Both the position numbers and the translations under genes were made by a program. From NCBI GenBank assembly GCA_045654205.1, contig JAZOMZ010000004.1, positions 1 to 43,796 of the forward strand: a DNA stretch of 43,796 nt, in the 5' to 3' direction. Below are positions 32,093 to 40,903 of this stretch, piece by piece. The notes under the pieces were generated by a model that was not told the DNA's origin, made no database searches, and was given only the letters and a program-made list of their open reading frames with translations. Every line of letters begins with the position of its first letter. The first letter of the stretch is position 1. The stretch is from Enterocola sp045654205 (GTDB lineage Bacteria > Bacteroidota > Bacteroidia > Bacteroidales > Paludibacteraceae).

Positions 32093-33164
32093 ATATCCCT
32101 ACGCTGTCTCTATAAAAGTCCAACGCCTGATATATTAGTTCTTTATCTACGATACAGTTTGGAATAATTTCGCCCACATTACTTAGTAGAGTGAAGTTTA
32201 TTTCGCCTGCAGTAGCATTTTTCTTATCATGTGCCATATACTCGTATAAGGCAGAATAGTCGTTGCAAGTAATTTCAAATACCCCGTAGTTGTCTTTTAT
32301 AAAGCGCACAGTCTCAGTCATCACATTTTGAGGGAATCCTTTTAGCTTATATGAAAGGAAAAGTTCTCCTATTAGTCCCCATGCCACAGCATAACCATGT
32401 TGGATAGGTCTGTTTGTCTCGTGAGAATAGCTTTCAAAGGCGTGTCCAATAGTATGTCCAAGATTTAATGCTTTACGAATGCCTTTTTCTGTAGGGTCTT
32501 GTTTTACTATATTCGTTTTAACTTCAATAGAAGTTTCTATCAGTTTAGACAATAATTCAAAGTCTGGATTTGTAGCGTCAAACTTATTTAGTCTATTCAT
32601 TTCTTCTTCAGAAGAAAGAAGACCATGTTTAAGCATTTCTGCGTAGCCAGAAAGTAGGTTTTCTGTGTCTAATGAACCTAAGAAATCCGGATAAATAACT
32701 ACAGTTTCTGCAGGGTTAATTACACCAATTTCATTTTTTAGTCCATTAAAGTTTATTCCAGTTTTACCACCAACTGCTGCGTCTACCATAGAAAGTAGGG
32801 TAGTTGGGATGTTTATAAAGCGAATACCTCGTTTAAAGGTGTTTGCTACAAAACCACCCAAGTCGGTTACAACCCCTCCGCCCAAGTTTATTAGCATAGA
32901 TTTGCGTGTGCTACCATTCTCGCCAAGAAATTTCCAAATATCGACAACGGTTTCTATGGTTTTATAGTGGTCGCCGCAAGGCATGCTATATACCTTGGCG
33001 TTTTTTAATCTTTCGTCTTCCATTAATATAGGAAGACAAAGTTTTTCTGTTTGTTTATCGGTTAGTATAAATAATTGTTCTGACGAAACGCCCTCAATTA
33101 GAGCGTTTACATCGGAAACAAGTTTTTTAGAGAAAATAACCGATTTATTATTTTCTAATATCAC
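32091..33164 (-). CDS. aroB: 3-dehydroquinate synthase
   Basis: The second step of the shikimate pathway, closing DAHP to dehydroquinate with NAD+ and a divalent metal. It has 357 residues. INLGGGVVTDLGGFVANTFKRGIRFINIPTTLLSMVDAAVGGKTGIN is the NAD and substrate core; later KALNLGHTIGHAFES and HGYAVAWGL carry metal-binding His residues. It uses the product of the DAHP synthase encoded at 20519. It overlaps asd by 17 bases and ends in the palindrome terminator. Confidence 0.95.
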   Translation of the reverse strand: MILENNKSVIFSKKLVSDVNALIEGVSSEQLFILTDKQTEKLCLPILMEDERLKNAKVYSMPCGDHYKTIETVVDIWKFLGENGSTRKSMLINLGGGVVTDLGGFVANTFKRGIRFINIPTTLLSMVDAAVGGKTGINFNGLKNEIGVINPAETVVIYPDFLGSLDTENLLSGYAEMLKHGLLSSEEEMNRLNKFDATNPDFELLSKLIETSIEVKTNIVKQDPTEKGIRKALNLGHTIGHAFESYSHETNRPIQHGYAVAWGLIGELFLSYKLKGFPQNVMTETVRFIKDNYGVFEITCNDYSALYEYMAHDKKNATAGEINFTLLSNVGEIIPNCIVDKELIYQALDFYRDSVGI

Positions 33165-34161
33165 CTTCTTTAATTAAATATTCTGCAATTTGAACTGCGT
33201 TTAGAGCAGCACCTTTTTTAATTTGGTCACCAACACACCAGAATGTAATACCATTAGGGTTTGCTAGGTCTTTACGGATACGACCTACGTAAACAGGGTC
33301 TTTGCCAGAAAGGAATAATGGCATTGGGTATTTCTTTTCTGCTGGGTTGTCTTCTAGAATTACGCCTTCTGCAGCAGAGAATGCTTCGCGAGCTTCTTCT
33401 ACGCTGATAGGACGTTCTGTTTCTGCCCAGATAGCTTCTGAGTGAGCACGAAGAGAAGGTACACGAATACATGTAGCACTTACTTCGATGTCTGAGTGCA
33501 TAATTTTACGTGTTTCATTGTACATTTTCATTTCTTCTTTTGTATAACCATTATCTGTAAATACGTCGATTTGTGGGATAAGGTTAAATGCTAATTGGTA
33601 AGCAAATTTTTCTACAGTTACTTCTTCGCCAGCAAGTACTTGACGATATTGTTGTTCTAGTTCTGCCATTGCAGCAGCACCAGCTCCAGAAGCAGCTTGA
33701 TAAGTAGAAACGTGTACACGTTTAATGTGAGAAAGGTTTTCAATCGCTTTAAGAGCTACTACCATTTGAATAGTAGTACAGTTTGGGTTTGCGATTACAT
33801 TACGTGGACGGTCTTTTGCGTCAGCTGCGTTTACTTCAGGTACAACCAATGGTACATCAGTATCCATACGGAATGCACTTGAGTTGTCAATCATTACAGC
33901 ACCAAATTTGGTGATGTCTTTTTCGTATTCTTTAGAGATGCCTGCACCTGCAGATGTAAATGCGATGTCAATATCTTTAAAATCGTCACCGTGTTTAAGT
34001 TCTTTTACGGTATAGGTTTTACCTTTAAATTCATATTCTGTACCTGCACTACGAGCAGAACCAAATAACACTAGGTTGTCGATAGGGAAATTTCTTTCCG
34101 CTAAAACTCTTAAAAATTCTTGACCAACTGCACCGCTGGCACCAACAATTGCTACATTCAT
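33148..34161 (-). CDS. asd: aspartate-semialdehyde dehydrogenase
   Basis: Reduces aspartyl phosphate to the semialdehyde, the branch point for lysine/diaminopimelate, threonine and methionine. It has 337 residues. The NADP site is VAIVGASGAVGQEFLRVL (residues 3-20). The catalytic Cys is residue 128 in NPNCTT, and RVPSLRAHSEAI holds the conserved catalytic His. It is first in a two-gene minus-strand unit with aroB. A possible minus-strand -7 box lies at 34243-34250, but no good -33 element accompanies it. Confidence 0.95.
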   Translation of the reverse strand: MNVAIVGASGAVGQEFLRVLAERNFPIDNLVLFGSARSAGTEYEFKGKTYTVKELKHGDDFKDIDIAFTSAGAGISKEYEKDITKFGAVMIDNSSAFRMDTDVPLVVPEVNAADAKDRPRNVIANPNCTTIQMVVALKAIENLSHIKRVHVSTYQAASGAGAAAMAELEQQYRQVLAGEEVTVEKFAYQLAFNLIPQIDVFTDNGYTKEEMKMYNETRKIMHSDIEVSATCIRVPSLRAHSEAIWAETERPISVEEAREAFSAAEGVILEDNPAEKKYPMPLFLSGKDPVYVGRIRKDLANPNGITFWCVGDQIKKGAALNAVQIAEYLIKEGDIRK

Positions 34162-34177
34162 TTTTCTGTAAATTTAT

Positions 34178-34208
34178 TTTGTTTAATTAATTTGTTTACC
34201 TACTTTTG
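34178..34208 (+). promoter_or_regulatory. promoter of the lamin-tail protein gene
   Basis: TTTG at 34178-34181, a 19-base spacer and TACTTTTG at 34201-34208. This implies a leader of about 65 bases before the ATG at 34281. It lies in the divergent gap shared with asd. Confidence 0.65.
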
Positions 34209-34280
34209 TGAGCGGATTTTACAGTGTATAAAATTCCGCATGCAAAATTACATTTTTAATTCATTATAATCTTAAAAAAT

Positions 34281-35708
34281 ATGAAGAAAATTCTCATTTT
34301 ACTCGCTTTTTTTTCTCCTTTAGCCCTAAATGCTTATTATGGTGATATCCAAAACTTTATAATAGATGGAAATTCTATCTGTTTGAATGCTCCTGCAGTG
34401 GCTTCAAAGTCGTATATTTCTGGGGATTCTAAGGTTTCAAAAAATGCTACTTGGCAGGCAGAAATAACTCTTTCTTTTTCGCCAACATCTTCAAATTATC
34501 TTAAGTGGTTTATTATGGCCGATTCGGCCAATGTAAATGCTTCATCTTCTGCGTATTATTTGATGTTTGGTGGAACAAAACGTACTATTGCTTTTTATTA
34601 TCAAAAAAACGGGAAATCTACTCTTGTGCATGAAGAACAAGAGAAGTTATTAGATAATTCGTTGAATCAGATTAGTATTGCTGTAAAACGTTTAGAATCA
34701 GACGATTGGATTTTGGAATATACATTGAATGATACACTAACCAATGTCTCAGAATTTTATTCAGACGAAGTGAATTATTCTTCATATTTGGGATGGCATT
34801 GCGTTTATACAAAAACTAGAAGTCAAGCGTTTTGCTTTGCGAATAAAAAGGTGGTAGGAGAGGTGGCTTCTACTCCTCGCATTCCACAAAAGGGGGAACT
34901 TCTTATAAATGAAGTGCTTTTTAATCCAGTTGGTGATGGAGTTGATTTTATTGAGATTTATAATGCTTCCGATACTATTTTTGACTTGTCGTTATGTCTG
35001 CTTGGAAATAAAAAACAGACTTATTCTATACCTTATTTTATATTACACCCAGATTCATGTGTGGCAATAACAAGAGATTCACTCGTTCTTTGTGGTCAAT
35101 TTGAATGTGTTTCTCCAATTAATATTCTTCAGGTAGACAAAATGCTCCCTCTGCCAAATGATAGTGGCTATGTTCGTCTTATGGTGGATACGATGCTGAT
35201 AGATTCCTTGCCCTATCATGTAAATATGCATCATGCTATGTTAGATAATGTGGAAGGAATCTCTTTAGAACGTTCAAATGATGGAACTTGGCATTCTGCT
35301 TCTACTATTGTGAGAGCTACTCCTGGTTATAAAAATTCGAGGTTTATTGACGATGAAAATAATGAATCTACATCAGATAATAATACTCAAGAAACTGATT
35401 CTAATTTCATAAAATTACAGTCTTCTACAGTACATATTTATGACCTTGAAATGCCCGAAAAAGTAGAATTACTCTATCGTTTGTATAATGACTATAGGCT
35501 TTCTGTTAAGGTTTATACTCTCGCAGGCTATCCTGTTTATACTATATTAGAAAGTGAACTTATTTCAGGAGAGGGAAAACTTTATTGGGATGGCAGAAGA
35601 GATGATTCAGGAGTGTTACCAGTGGGATTTTATGTGATAGTAGCAGAATTTTATAGTAGTGAAGGGGAGTATAGAATGGAGAAAATGCCTGTGGCAATAG
35701 TTCCGTGA
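34281..35708 (+). CDS. secreted lamin-tail-domain protein
   Basis: A 475-residue exported protein with signal peptide MKKILILLAFFSPLALNA. Residues about 25-195 form a beta-rich region that may be a lectin-like jelly roll (WQAEITLSFSPTSSNYLKWFI...). Residues about 208-330 match a lamin-tail fold: GELLINEVLFNPVGDGVDFIEIYN and the strand pattern that follows. The C-terminal 90 residues (LSVKVYTLAGYPVYTI; DGRRDDSGVLPVGFYVIVAEF) resemble the FlgD-Ig-like segment found at the end of many secreted Bacteroidota proteins. No catalytic motif is visible. It is probably a surface or periplasmic structural or binding protein. Confidence 0.72.
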   Translation: MKKILILLAFFSPLALNAYYGDIQNFIIDGNSICLNAPAVASKSYISGDSKVSKNATWQAEITLSFSPTSSNYLKWFIMADSANVNASSSAYYLMFGGTKRTIAFYYQKNGKSTLVHEEQEKLLDNSLNQISIAVKRLESDDWILEYTLNDTLTNVSEFYSDEVNYSSYLGWHCVYTKTRSQAFCFANKKVVGEVASTPRIPQKGELLINEVLFNPVGDGVDFIEIYNASDTIFDLSLCLLGNKKQTYSIPYFILHPDSCVAITRDSLVLCGQFECVSPINILQVDKMLPLPNDSGYVRLMVDTMLIDSLPYHVNMHHAMLDNVEGISLERSNDGTWHSASTIVRATPGYKNSRFIDDENNESTSDNNTQETDSNFIKLQSSTVHIYDLEMPEKVELLYRLYNDYRLSVKVYTLAGYPVYTILESELISGEGKLYWDGRRDDSGVLPVGFYVIVAEFYSSEGEYRMEKMPVAIVP

Positions 35709-35761
35709 ATTTAACATTTGACAAAAAAATGACCTAAAAAGTTAATTATTTTAATGGATTT

Positions 35762-35793
35762 TTTGTGTAATACTAAAAAAAAAAGTACGTTTG
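35762..35793 (+). promoter_or_regulatory. susC-like operon promoter
   Basis: TTTG at 35762-35765, a 20-base spacer and TACGTTTG at 35786-35793. It gives an untranslated leader of about 150 bases before the SusC ATG at 35954. Confidence 0.65.
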
Positions 35794-35800
35794 TAGTTGA

Positions 35801-35898
35801 TTAACGAGGTTTTTGTGGGTTTTTGTTAAAATTATTAATCATAAAACTAACATTTTAACAATTTGAGAAAACCTTCTAAAAACCTTAACAAATTGAGA
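35801..35898 (+). promoter_or_regulatory. structured leader of the SusC/SusD operon
   Basis: The leader has an imperfect 14-base direct repeat, TTAACAATTTGAGA at 35855-35868 and TTAACAAATTGAGA at 35885-35898, exactly 30 bases apart with one mismatch. AGGTTTTT at 35807-35814 can pair with AAAAACCT at 35878-35885. No known riboswitch was recognised. Confidence 0.4.
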
Positions 35899-35953
35899 TA
35901 CAATATATTAAAATAAAATTAATCCTATTTATTAACCTTAAAAAATTATTTAC

Positions 35954-38938
35954 ATGAGTATCAACAATGTGAAAAATTCGCGTAAATGGTTTCTTACAGC
36001 TGTTATGTCTTTGCTGTTTTGTGTAGGAGCTATCGCTCAAACACAAATTTCAGGTACAGTTGTTGACCAAACAGGTGAGCCTGTAATTGGCGCTTATGTT
36101 ACTTTAGAAAGTGACAACTCTGTAGGTACCATTACCGACTTTGATGGTTATTATGAAATTTCAGTGCCATCAAATGCAAATCTAGTTTTCTCATTCATGG
36201 GTTACGAAAGCCAAACACTTTCTGTGGCTGGTAAATCTACTCTAGATGTAACTTTAGCAGAGGAAACTACAAAATTAGACGAGGTTGTAGCCGTTGGTTA
36301 CGGTTCTCAAACCAAAAAAGAATTAACCGGTTCTGTATCTTCAGTGAAAGCTGATGACTTCAACAAAGGTTCATTCAACTCTTCAGAAGGTCTTCTTCAA
36401 GGTAAAGTTGCTGGTTTGACCATGTCTAAAGATGCTGGTGGTGACCCTACCAACCGTAACTACAACGTTCAAATTCGTGGTACAGGTTCTTTAACAGGTA
36501 CAACTACTCCTCTTTACATCATTGACGGTGTGCCAGGTGCTAGTATGAACAACGTTAACCCTAACGACATTGAATCAATGGACGTATTAAAAGACGGTTC
36601 TGCTGCTGCTATCTATGGTACACGTGCTAATGCAGGTGTGATTATCATTACCACTAAAAAAGGTAAAGAAGGTAAAACAACTGTAGAATATAACGGTTCT
36701 GTTTCTGTTGCAACTGTTGCTAGCAAAATGGACGTTCTTTCTGCAGAAGAATACGTTGCTGCTGGTGGTGTTGACAAAGGTCATAGCACAGACTGGTTCG
36801 AAGCTATCACTCGTGTTCCAGTTTCTACAGAACACAACTTATCACTTTCTGGTGGTATGGAAAAAGTTAACTACCGTGCATCTGTTAACTATAAGAGCAA
36901 TCAAGGTTTAGCTATCAATTCTTCTTTCCAAGAAATTATGGCTCGTGCTAACGTTAACCAAAAAGCTCTTAACAATATGTTAGAATTCAACTATGACCTA
37001 TCTTACTCTAACACAAAATCTCGTTGGGTAGATCACAGTGCATTCCAACAATCAATGAAATATAACCCAACCATGCCTATCTATGCAGATCCTTCAGATC
37101 CTAACTTTGTTAAATATGGTGGTTATTATCAAAACTTCGATAAAACAGGTTTCTCAAACCCTGTTGGTATCGCAGCACAAGAAACTCGTGATGGTCAAGA
37201 CCAAACCTTCTTAGGAAGCTTACGTATGACCTTAACCCCAATTAAAGGTTTAAAAATCTCTGGTTTCGGTTCTTATCAAATCTACAACCAAGTTACTGGT
37301 GACTACTATCCAGCTACTTCTGTAGCAGGTAATGGTGCAGGTGGTTTAGGTAAAAAATCAAACAACACTAATACTACTCGTATGGTGGAAGCTACCATCC
37401 AATATGGTAACGAAATCAAGAAAAACTCATTCACAATCTTAGCAGGTTATGCTTACCAAGATTATCTAGAAGAAAGCTTCAATGCTTCTAACTGTAACTT
37501 CCCTACAGACGACTTCCTATACAATAACTTAGGAGTAGGTCAAGGTTTAACAATTCTTCAAGAAACAGGTGTTAACAATGGTGTAGGTGTAGGTTCTTGG
37601 AAACAAGGCTGGAAACTTGCTTCTGCGTTCGGTCGTTTCATTTACAACTATGACCAACGTTACTTCTTAAATGCATCTATCCGTGCAGAAGGTTCTTCAA
37701 AATTCGGTGCTAACAACCGTTGGGGTTGGTTCCCTGCTGTGTCTGCGAGCTGGTTGATTTCTAATGAAAGCTTCATGCGTTCACAAACAGTTGTTGACGA
37801 ATTAAAACTTCGTGCTGGTTATGGTGTAACAGGTAACATGCCTGGTGACTGCTATCCATGGATTGGTCGTATGGGTCAAAACGAAGACTACGCTTACTTC
37901 GGAGACCAAAAAGTTGCTACATGGTCACTTCAAACAGTACCAAACGAAAACCTAAAATGGGAAACCAAAACTGAGATTAACGTTGGTATCGACTTTAGCT
38001 TCTTAAATGGTCGTTTAAGCGGTGCTATCGACTACTACAACCGTACAACAAATGACCTACTTTACTGGTATGCAGTTGACGCTTCTAAATATGAAGCTGG
38101 TAGCATGCTACTTAACTTAGGTTCTCTTCAAAACCAAGGTGTTGAATTAGCAATCAATGGTGTTCCTGTTAAAACTAAAGATTTCGTTTGGAACTTAGGT
38201 TTAACATTAGCACACAACTCTAATAAAGTATTATCTCTTGGTAATGACGAATTCATCTTCCCAGAAGCTGATAAACAACGTGGTGGTTTAGGTGAAGGTT
38301 CTGCAGGATGGACTTCTCAAAAATTCCAATTATTAGAAGTTGGTCAACCAGTAGGTAACTTCTATGGTTACAAATTTGCTTACATTGACGAAGATGGTAC
38401 ATTCTACGGATATGACAGCAATGGTGACGAAAAGAAATTCACTCAATTAAAAGCTAAAGATAAAGTTATCTTAGGTAACGCTCTTCCAGTTCTTAACTGG
38501 GGTATTAGTTCTTCTATGGCATTCTACGGTGTTGACTTCTCATTCAACTTACGTGGTGCATTCGGAGGTAACTTATTAAACCAAAAACGTCTAGCTTATG
38601 GTAACGATACATCTCTAGGTTCAGGTAACATGATCAAGAGTCCAGACAATGGTCTAACTCCTCCAAAAGTTATGACAGACTACTATCTAGAAAGTGGTAC
38701 ATTCATGAAACTTGGTGATATTACCATCGGTTATACATTTGATATCAAAGAAAACGTTGCTAAATACTTAAGCAAAGCTCGTATTTATGTAACTGGTCAA
38801 AATATTGCTACTATCTCTAAATACTCAGGTGTTGACCCAGAAGCAGTTAATATGACAGGCCTTGAACCAGGTATCGAAGGTGTAACATATTATCCTACTA
38901 CTCGTACCTTCTTATTAGGTGTAAATTTAGCTTTCTAA
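35954..38938 (+). CDS. SusC/RagA family TonB-linked outer membrane protein
   Basis: A 994-residue outer-membrane transporter. The signal peptide (about residues 1-30, ending VGAIAQ) is followed by a carboxypeptidase-D-regulatory-like domain (ISGTVVDQTGEPVIGAYVTL, about 32-105). Next come the TonB-box/plug region (LDEVVAVGYGSQTKKELTGS; VQIRGTGSLTGTTTPLYIIDG; GVIIITTKKGKEG) and a 22-strand-type barrel ending GVNLAF. With SusD it imports oligosaccharides or peptides. Codon use is rich in GGT, GCT, CGT and AAC, suggesting high expression. No enzymes or sigma/anti-sigma pair accompany it, so the substrate is unknown. Confidence 0.95.
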   Translation: MSINNVKNSRKWFLTAVMSLLFCVGAIAQTQISGTVVDQTGEPVIGAYVTLESDNSVGTITDFDGYYEISVPSNANLVFSFMGYESQTLSVAGKSTLDVTLAEETTKLDEVVAVGYGSQTKKELTGSVSSVKADDFNKGSFNSSEGLLQGKVAGLTMSKDAGGDPTNRNYNVQIRGTGSLTGTTTPLYIIDGVPGASMNNVNPNDIESMDVLKDGSAAAIYGTRANAGVIIITTKKGKEGKTTVEYNGSVSVATVASKMDVLSAEEYVAAGGVDKGHSTDWFEAITRVPVSTEHNLSLSGGMEKVNYRASVNYKSNQGLAINSSFQEIMARANVNQKALNNMLEFNYDLSYSNTKSRWVDHSAFQQSMKYNPTMPIYADPSDPNFVKYGGYYQNFDKTGFSNPVGIAAQETRDGQDQTFLGSLRMTLTPIKGLKISGFGSYQIYNQVTGDYYPATSVAGNGAGGLGKKSNNTNTTRMVEATIQYGNEIKKNSFTILAGYAYQDYLEESFNASNCNFPTDDFLYNNLGVGQGLTILQETGVNNGVGVGSWKQGWKLASAFGRFIYNYDQRYFLNASIRAEGSSKFGANNRWGWFPAVSASWLISNESFMRSQTVVDELKLRAGYGVTGNMPGDCYPWIGRMGQNEDYAYFGDQKVATWSLQTVPNENLKWETKTEINVGIDFSFLNGRLSGAIDYYNRTTNDLLYWYAVDASKYEAGSMLLNLGSLQNQGVELAINGVPVKTKDFVWNLGLTLAHNSNKVLSLGNDEFIFPEADKQRGGLGEGSAGWTSQKFQLLEVGQPVGNFYGYKFAYIDEDGTFYGYDSNGDEKKFTQLKAKDKVILGNALPVLNWGISSSMAFYGVDFSFNLRGAFGGNLLNQKRLAYGNDTSLGSGNMIKSPDNGLTPPKVMTDYYLESGTFMKLGDITIGYTFDIKENVAKYLSKARIYVTGQNIATISKYSGVDPEAVNMTGLEPGIEGVTYYPTTRTFLLGVNLAF

Positions 38939-38964
38939 TAACTAATATATAAATAATATAGAAT

Positions 38965-40755
38965 ATGAAAATTAGTCTAAAAAAACTAGGTTTATTGTTA
39001 GGTGTAGGATTGATGTTCTCTCTTCAGTCTTGCGATAACTTCCTTGAACCTGAAATATATAGCGAATACGACCGTGCTGAGTTCGAATCATCTGAAGCTG
39101 CATTCGACCCAAAATTAGGTGACGTATATGTGAACTTACAACGTGAATACGGTTATGCATACCGTGAAGGTTTCTGGTCACTTCAAGAAAATACAACAGA
39201 CGAATGTATCGTTCCAACTCGTTACTTAGGTGACTGGTTAGACGGTAATGCATTCTGGATCCTTCACAACCACCGTTTCACTTCTAAAGTGCGTGAAATT
39301 TCTGCAAATGGTCAATCTGGTGCTAACGCATGGGGATTCTGCTATCGTGGTATTTCACAATGTAACTCTATGATGAAATGGATGCGTTCTATCGACTTAG
39401 ATAAAAAACGTCCAGCTGATATGGCAGAACTTTATATCCTTCGTGCATGGTATCACTATTTGTTAATGGATAACTTCGGTAATATCCCATTCACATCAAA
39501 ACTTGCTGAAGATGGATATGAAGCAGTTCAAAACACACGTGCAGAAGTGTTTGACTCTATCATGACAGACCTTACTCAGTATGTACCACAAGCATCTGAA
39601 CAAAAAGTTTATTCTCGTGTAAACAAATTTGTAGGTTGGATGGTACTTTCAAAAATGTACTTAAATGCAGAAGCATGGGGTGTTGCTGGTGTAGCTAAAT
39701 TTGCTCCTTCTGCTCAAGAATGTTATGAAAAAGCAGCAGCTTATGCAGACTCTATAATTTCAAAAGGTGGATATATACTAGAACCTAACTACTTTGACAA
39801 CTTCAAAGTTGACAACCAAGGTTCTAGAGAAAATATCTGGTGTGTATTCTATGACGCATCATTCTCTAAAGGTATGCAATTCCACATGATGTCATTACAC
39901 TATGCTTCTCAAAACTCATACGGTCTTAAAAATCAACCATGGAACGGTTACTGTACAACTCACAAAGTAATTGGTCTATATGGAGAAAATGATACCCGTA
40001 TCGATTCTTGGGAACGTGGCCAACAATATGACAAATCTGGTGCTAAAATCGAAGTGGAAGTATCTGTTGACTCTGCTACATATGTGTTAATGCCTCCATA
40101 TGTAAGAAAACCTGCCAACTGGCCAGAAAGTCTAGATGCATTCCGTGACGAAAATGGTAAAGCAAACCAAACAATTAAATTTACATTCCCAGCTTACTTT
40201 ACTGATACTGTTACAACTTTAACAAACAATGCTAAGTTTAAAGTTTACAATATCTTCGAAGGTGCTCGTTTCGTTAAATTCCAAATTCAAGAAGGTGTAG
40301 GCGACCACATGTCAAACGACTTCCCTATCTTCCGACTTGCAGATGCATACCTAATGAAAGCAGAAGCTTTAATGCGTGCTAATGGTGATGCTGCTACTCA
40401 AGATGCTGTTGATGCAGCAAACCAAGTTCGTTCTCGTGCAGGTGCAGAACCTTATTCTATTGCTACTCTAACATTAGACGAATTATGTAACGAACGTTGC
40501 CGTGAGCTTATGTGGGAAGGTCACCGTCGTCAAGACTTGATCCGTTTTGGCCGTTTCACAGGTCCAAACTCTGTTCAAAACGATGCTGACCCAGCAAACC
40601 TTTGGATCTTAAAATATGCTGCAGGTGGTACAGGTTATGATATCGACCCAGCTTCTCAAGTTCCATTTGTAACTCCAGATTATATGAAGTTATTCCCTCT
40701 ACCAGACTTCTATGTAGAAAATGGTAACAAACAAAATGATGGTTACGCAGAATAA
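38965..40755 (+). CDS. SusD/RagB family nutrient-binding lipoprotein
   Basis: A 596-residue surface lipoprotein partner of the SusC protein 26 bases upstream. The lipobox is in MFSLQSCDNF, lipidation at Cys23, and the mature N-terminus begins with Asp-Asn. The TPR-like helical body includes ELYILRAWYHYLLMDNFGNIPF and a VNKFVGWMVLSKMYLNAEAW helix; near the end come LADAYLMKAEALMRANGD and LCNERCRELMWEGHRRQDLIRFGRF, the typical SusD C-terminal blocks. It forms the lid on the transporter. The ligand is not predictable from sequence. Confidence 0.95.
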   Translation: MKISLKKLGLLLGVGLMFSLQSCDNFLEPEIYSEYDRAEFESSEAAFDPKLGDVYVNLQREYGYAYREGFWSLQENTTDECIVPTRYLGDWLDGNAFWILHNHRFTSKVREISANGQSGANAWGFCYRGISQCNSMMKWMRSIDLDKKRPADMAELYILRAWYHYLLMDNFGNIPFTSKLAEDGYEAVQNTRAEVFDSIMTDLTQYVPQASEQKVYSRVNKFVGWMVLSKMYLNAEAWGVAGVAKFAPSAQECYEKAAAYADSIISKGGYILEPNYFDNFKVDNQGSRENIWCVFYDASFSKGMQFHMMSLHYASQNSYGLKNQPWNGYCTTHKVIGLYGENDTRIDSWERGQQYDKSGAKIEVEVSVDSATYVLMPPYVRKPANWPESLDAFRDENGKANQTIKFTFPAYFTDTVTTLTNNAKFKVYNIFEGARFVKFQIQEGVGDHMSNDFPIFRLADAYLMKAEALMRANGDAATQDAVDAANQVRSRAGAEPYSIATLTLDELCNERCRELMWEGHRRQDLIRFGRFTGPNSVQNDADPANLWILKYAAGGTGYDIDPASQVPFVTPDYMKLFPLPDFYVENGNKQNDGYAE

Positions 40756-40778
40756 TATTCTCAAAACCTAAATAATTA

Positions 40779-40812
40779 TAGAGACGTCAATTACTTGGCG
40801 TCTCTATTTTTT
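40779..40812 (+). terminator. intrinsic terminator after susD-like gene
   Basis: The 12-bp stem TAGAGACGTCAA / TTGGCGTCTCTA (one T-G pair) with loop TTAC, followed by TTTTTT. Confidence 0.9.
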
Positions 40813-40842
40813 CTTATTTGCACTCGGTTCGCACAAAAATTC
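40813..40842. repeat. partial copy of the dispersed element (right end of copy 4)
   Basis: CTTATTTGCACTCGG then TTCGCACAAAAATTC matches 4378-4407 with a single T-to-C difference. Only this right part is present. It is followed at once by a 7-bp tandem repeat. Confidence 0.7.
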
Positions 40843-40869
40843 CTAATTCCTAATTCCTAATTCCTAATT
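40838..40869. repeat. 7-bp tandem repeat (AATTCCT, 4.6 copies) upstream of rbfA
   Basis: Four AATTCCT units plus AATT, between the partial dispersed element and the rbfA promoter box. The unit differs from the TAACTCC of the lgt repeat by one base (TAATTCC). Confidence 0.9.
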
Positions 40870-40875
40870 ATTTCT

Positions 40876-40883
40876 TATTTTTG
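40876..40883 (+). promoter_or_regulatory. rbfA -7 promoter box (TATTTTTG)
   Basis: TAnnTTTG match 20 bases before the rbfA ATG. The expected -33 position falls inside the 7-bp repeat and has no TTTG. Confidence 0.45.
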
Positions 40884-40903
40884 CAAAAAATAAGAAATGT
40901 ATA

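Noticed and set aside
35801..35953. Known riboswitch in the SusC leader
   Set aside because: No conserved aptamer sequence was recognised; only a direct repeat and one short possible long-range pairing are visible.
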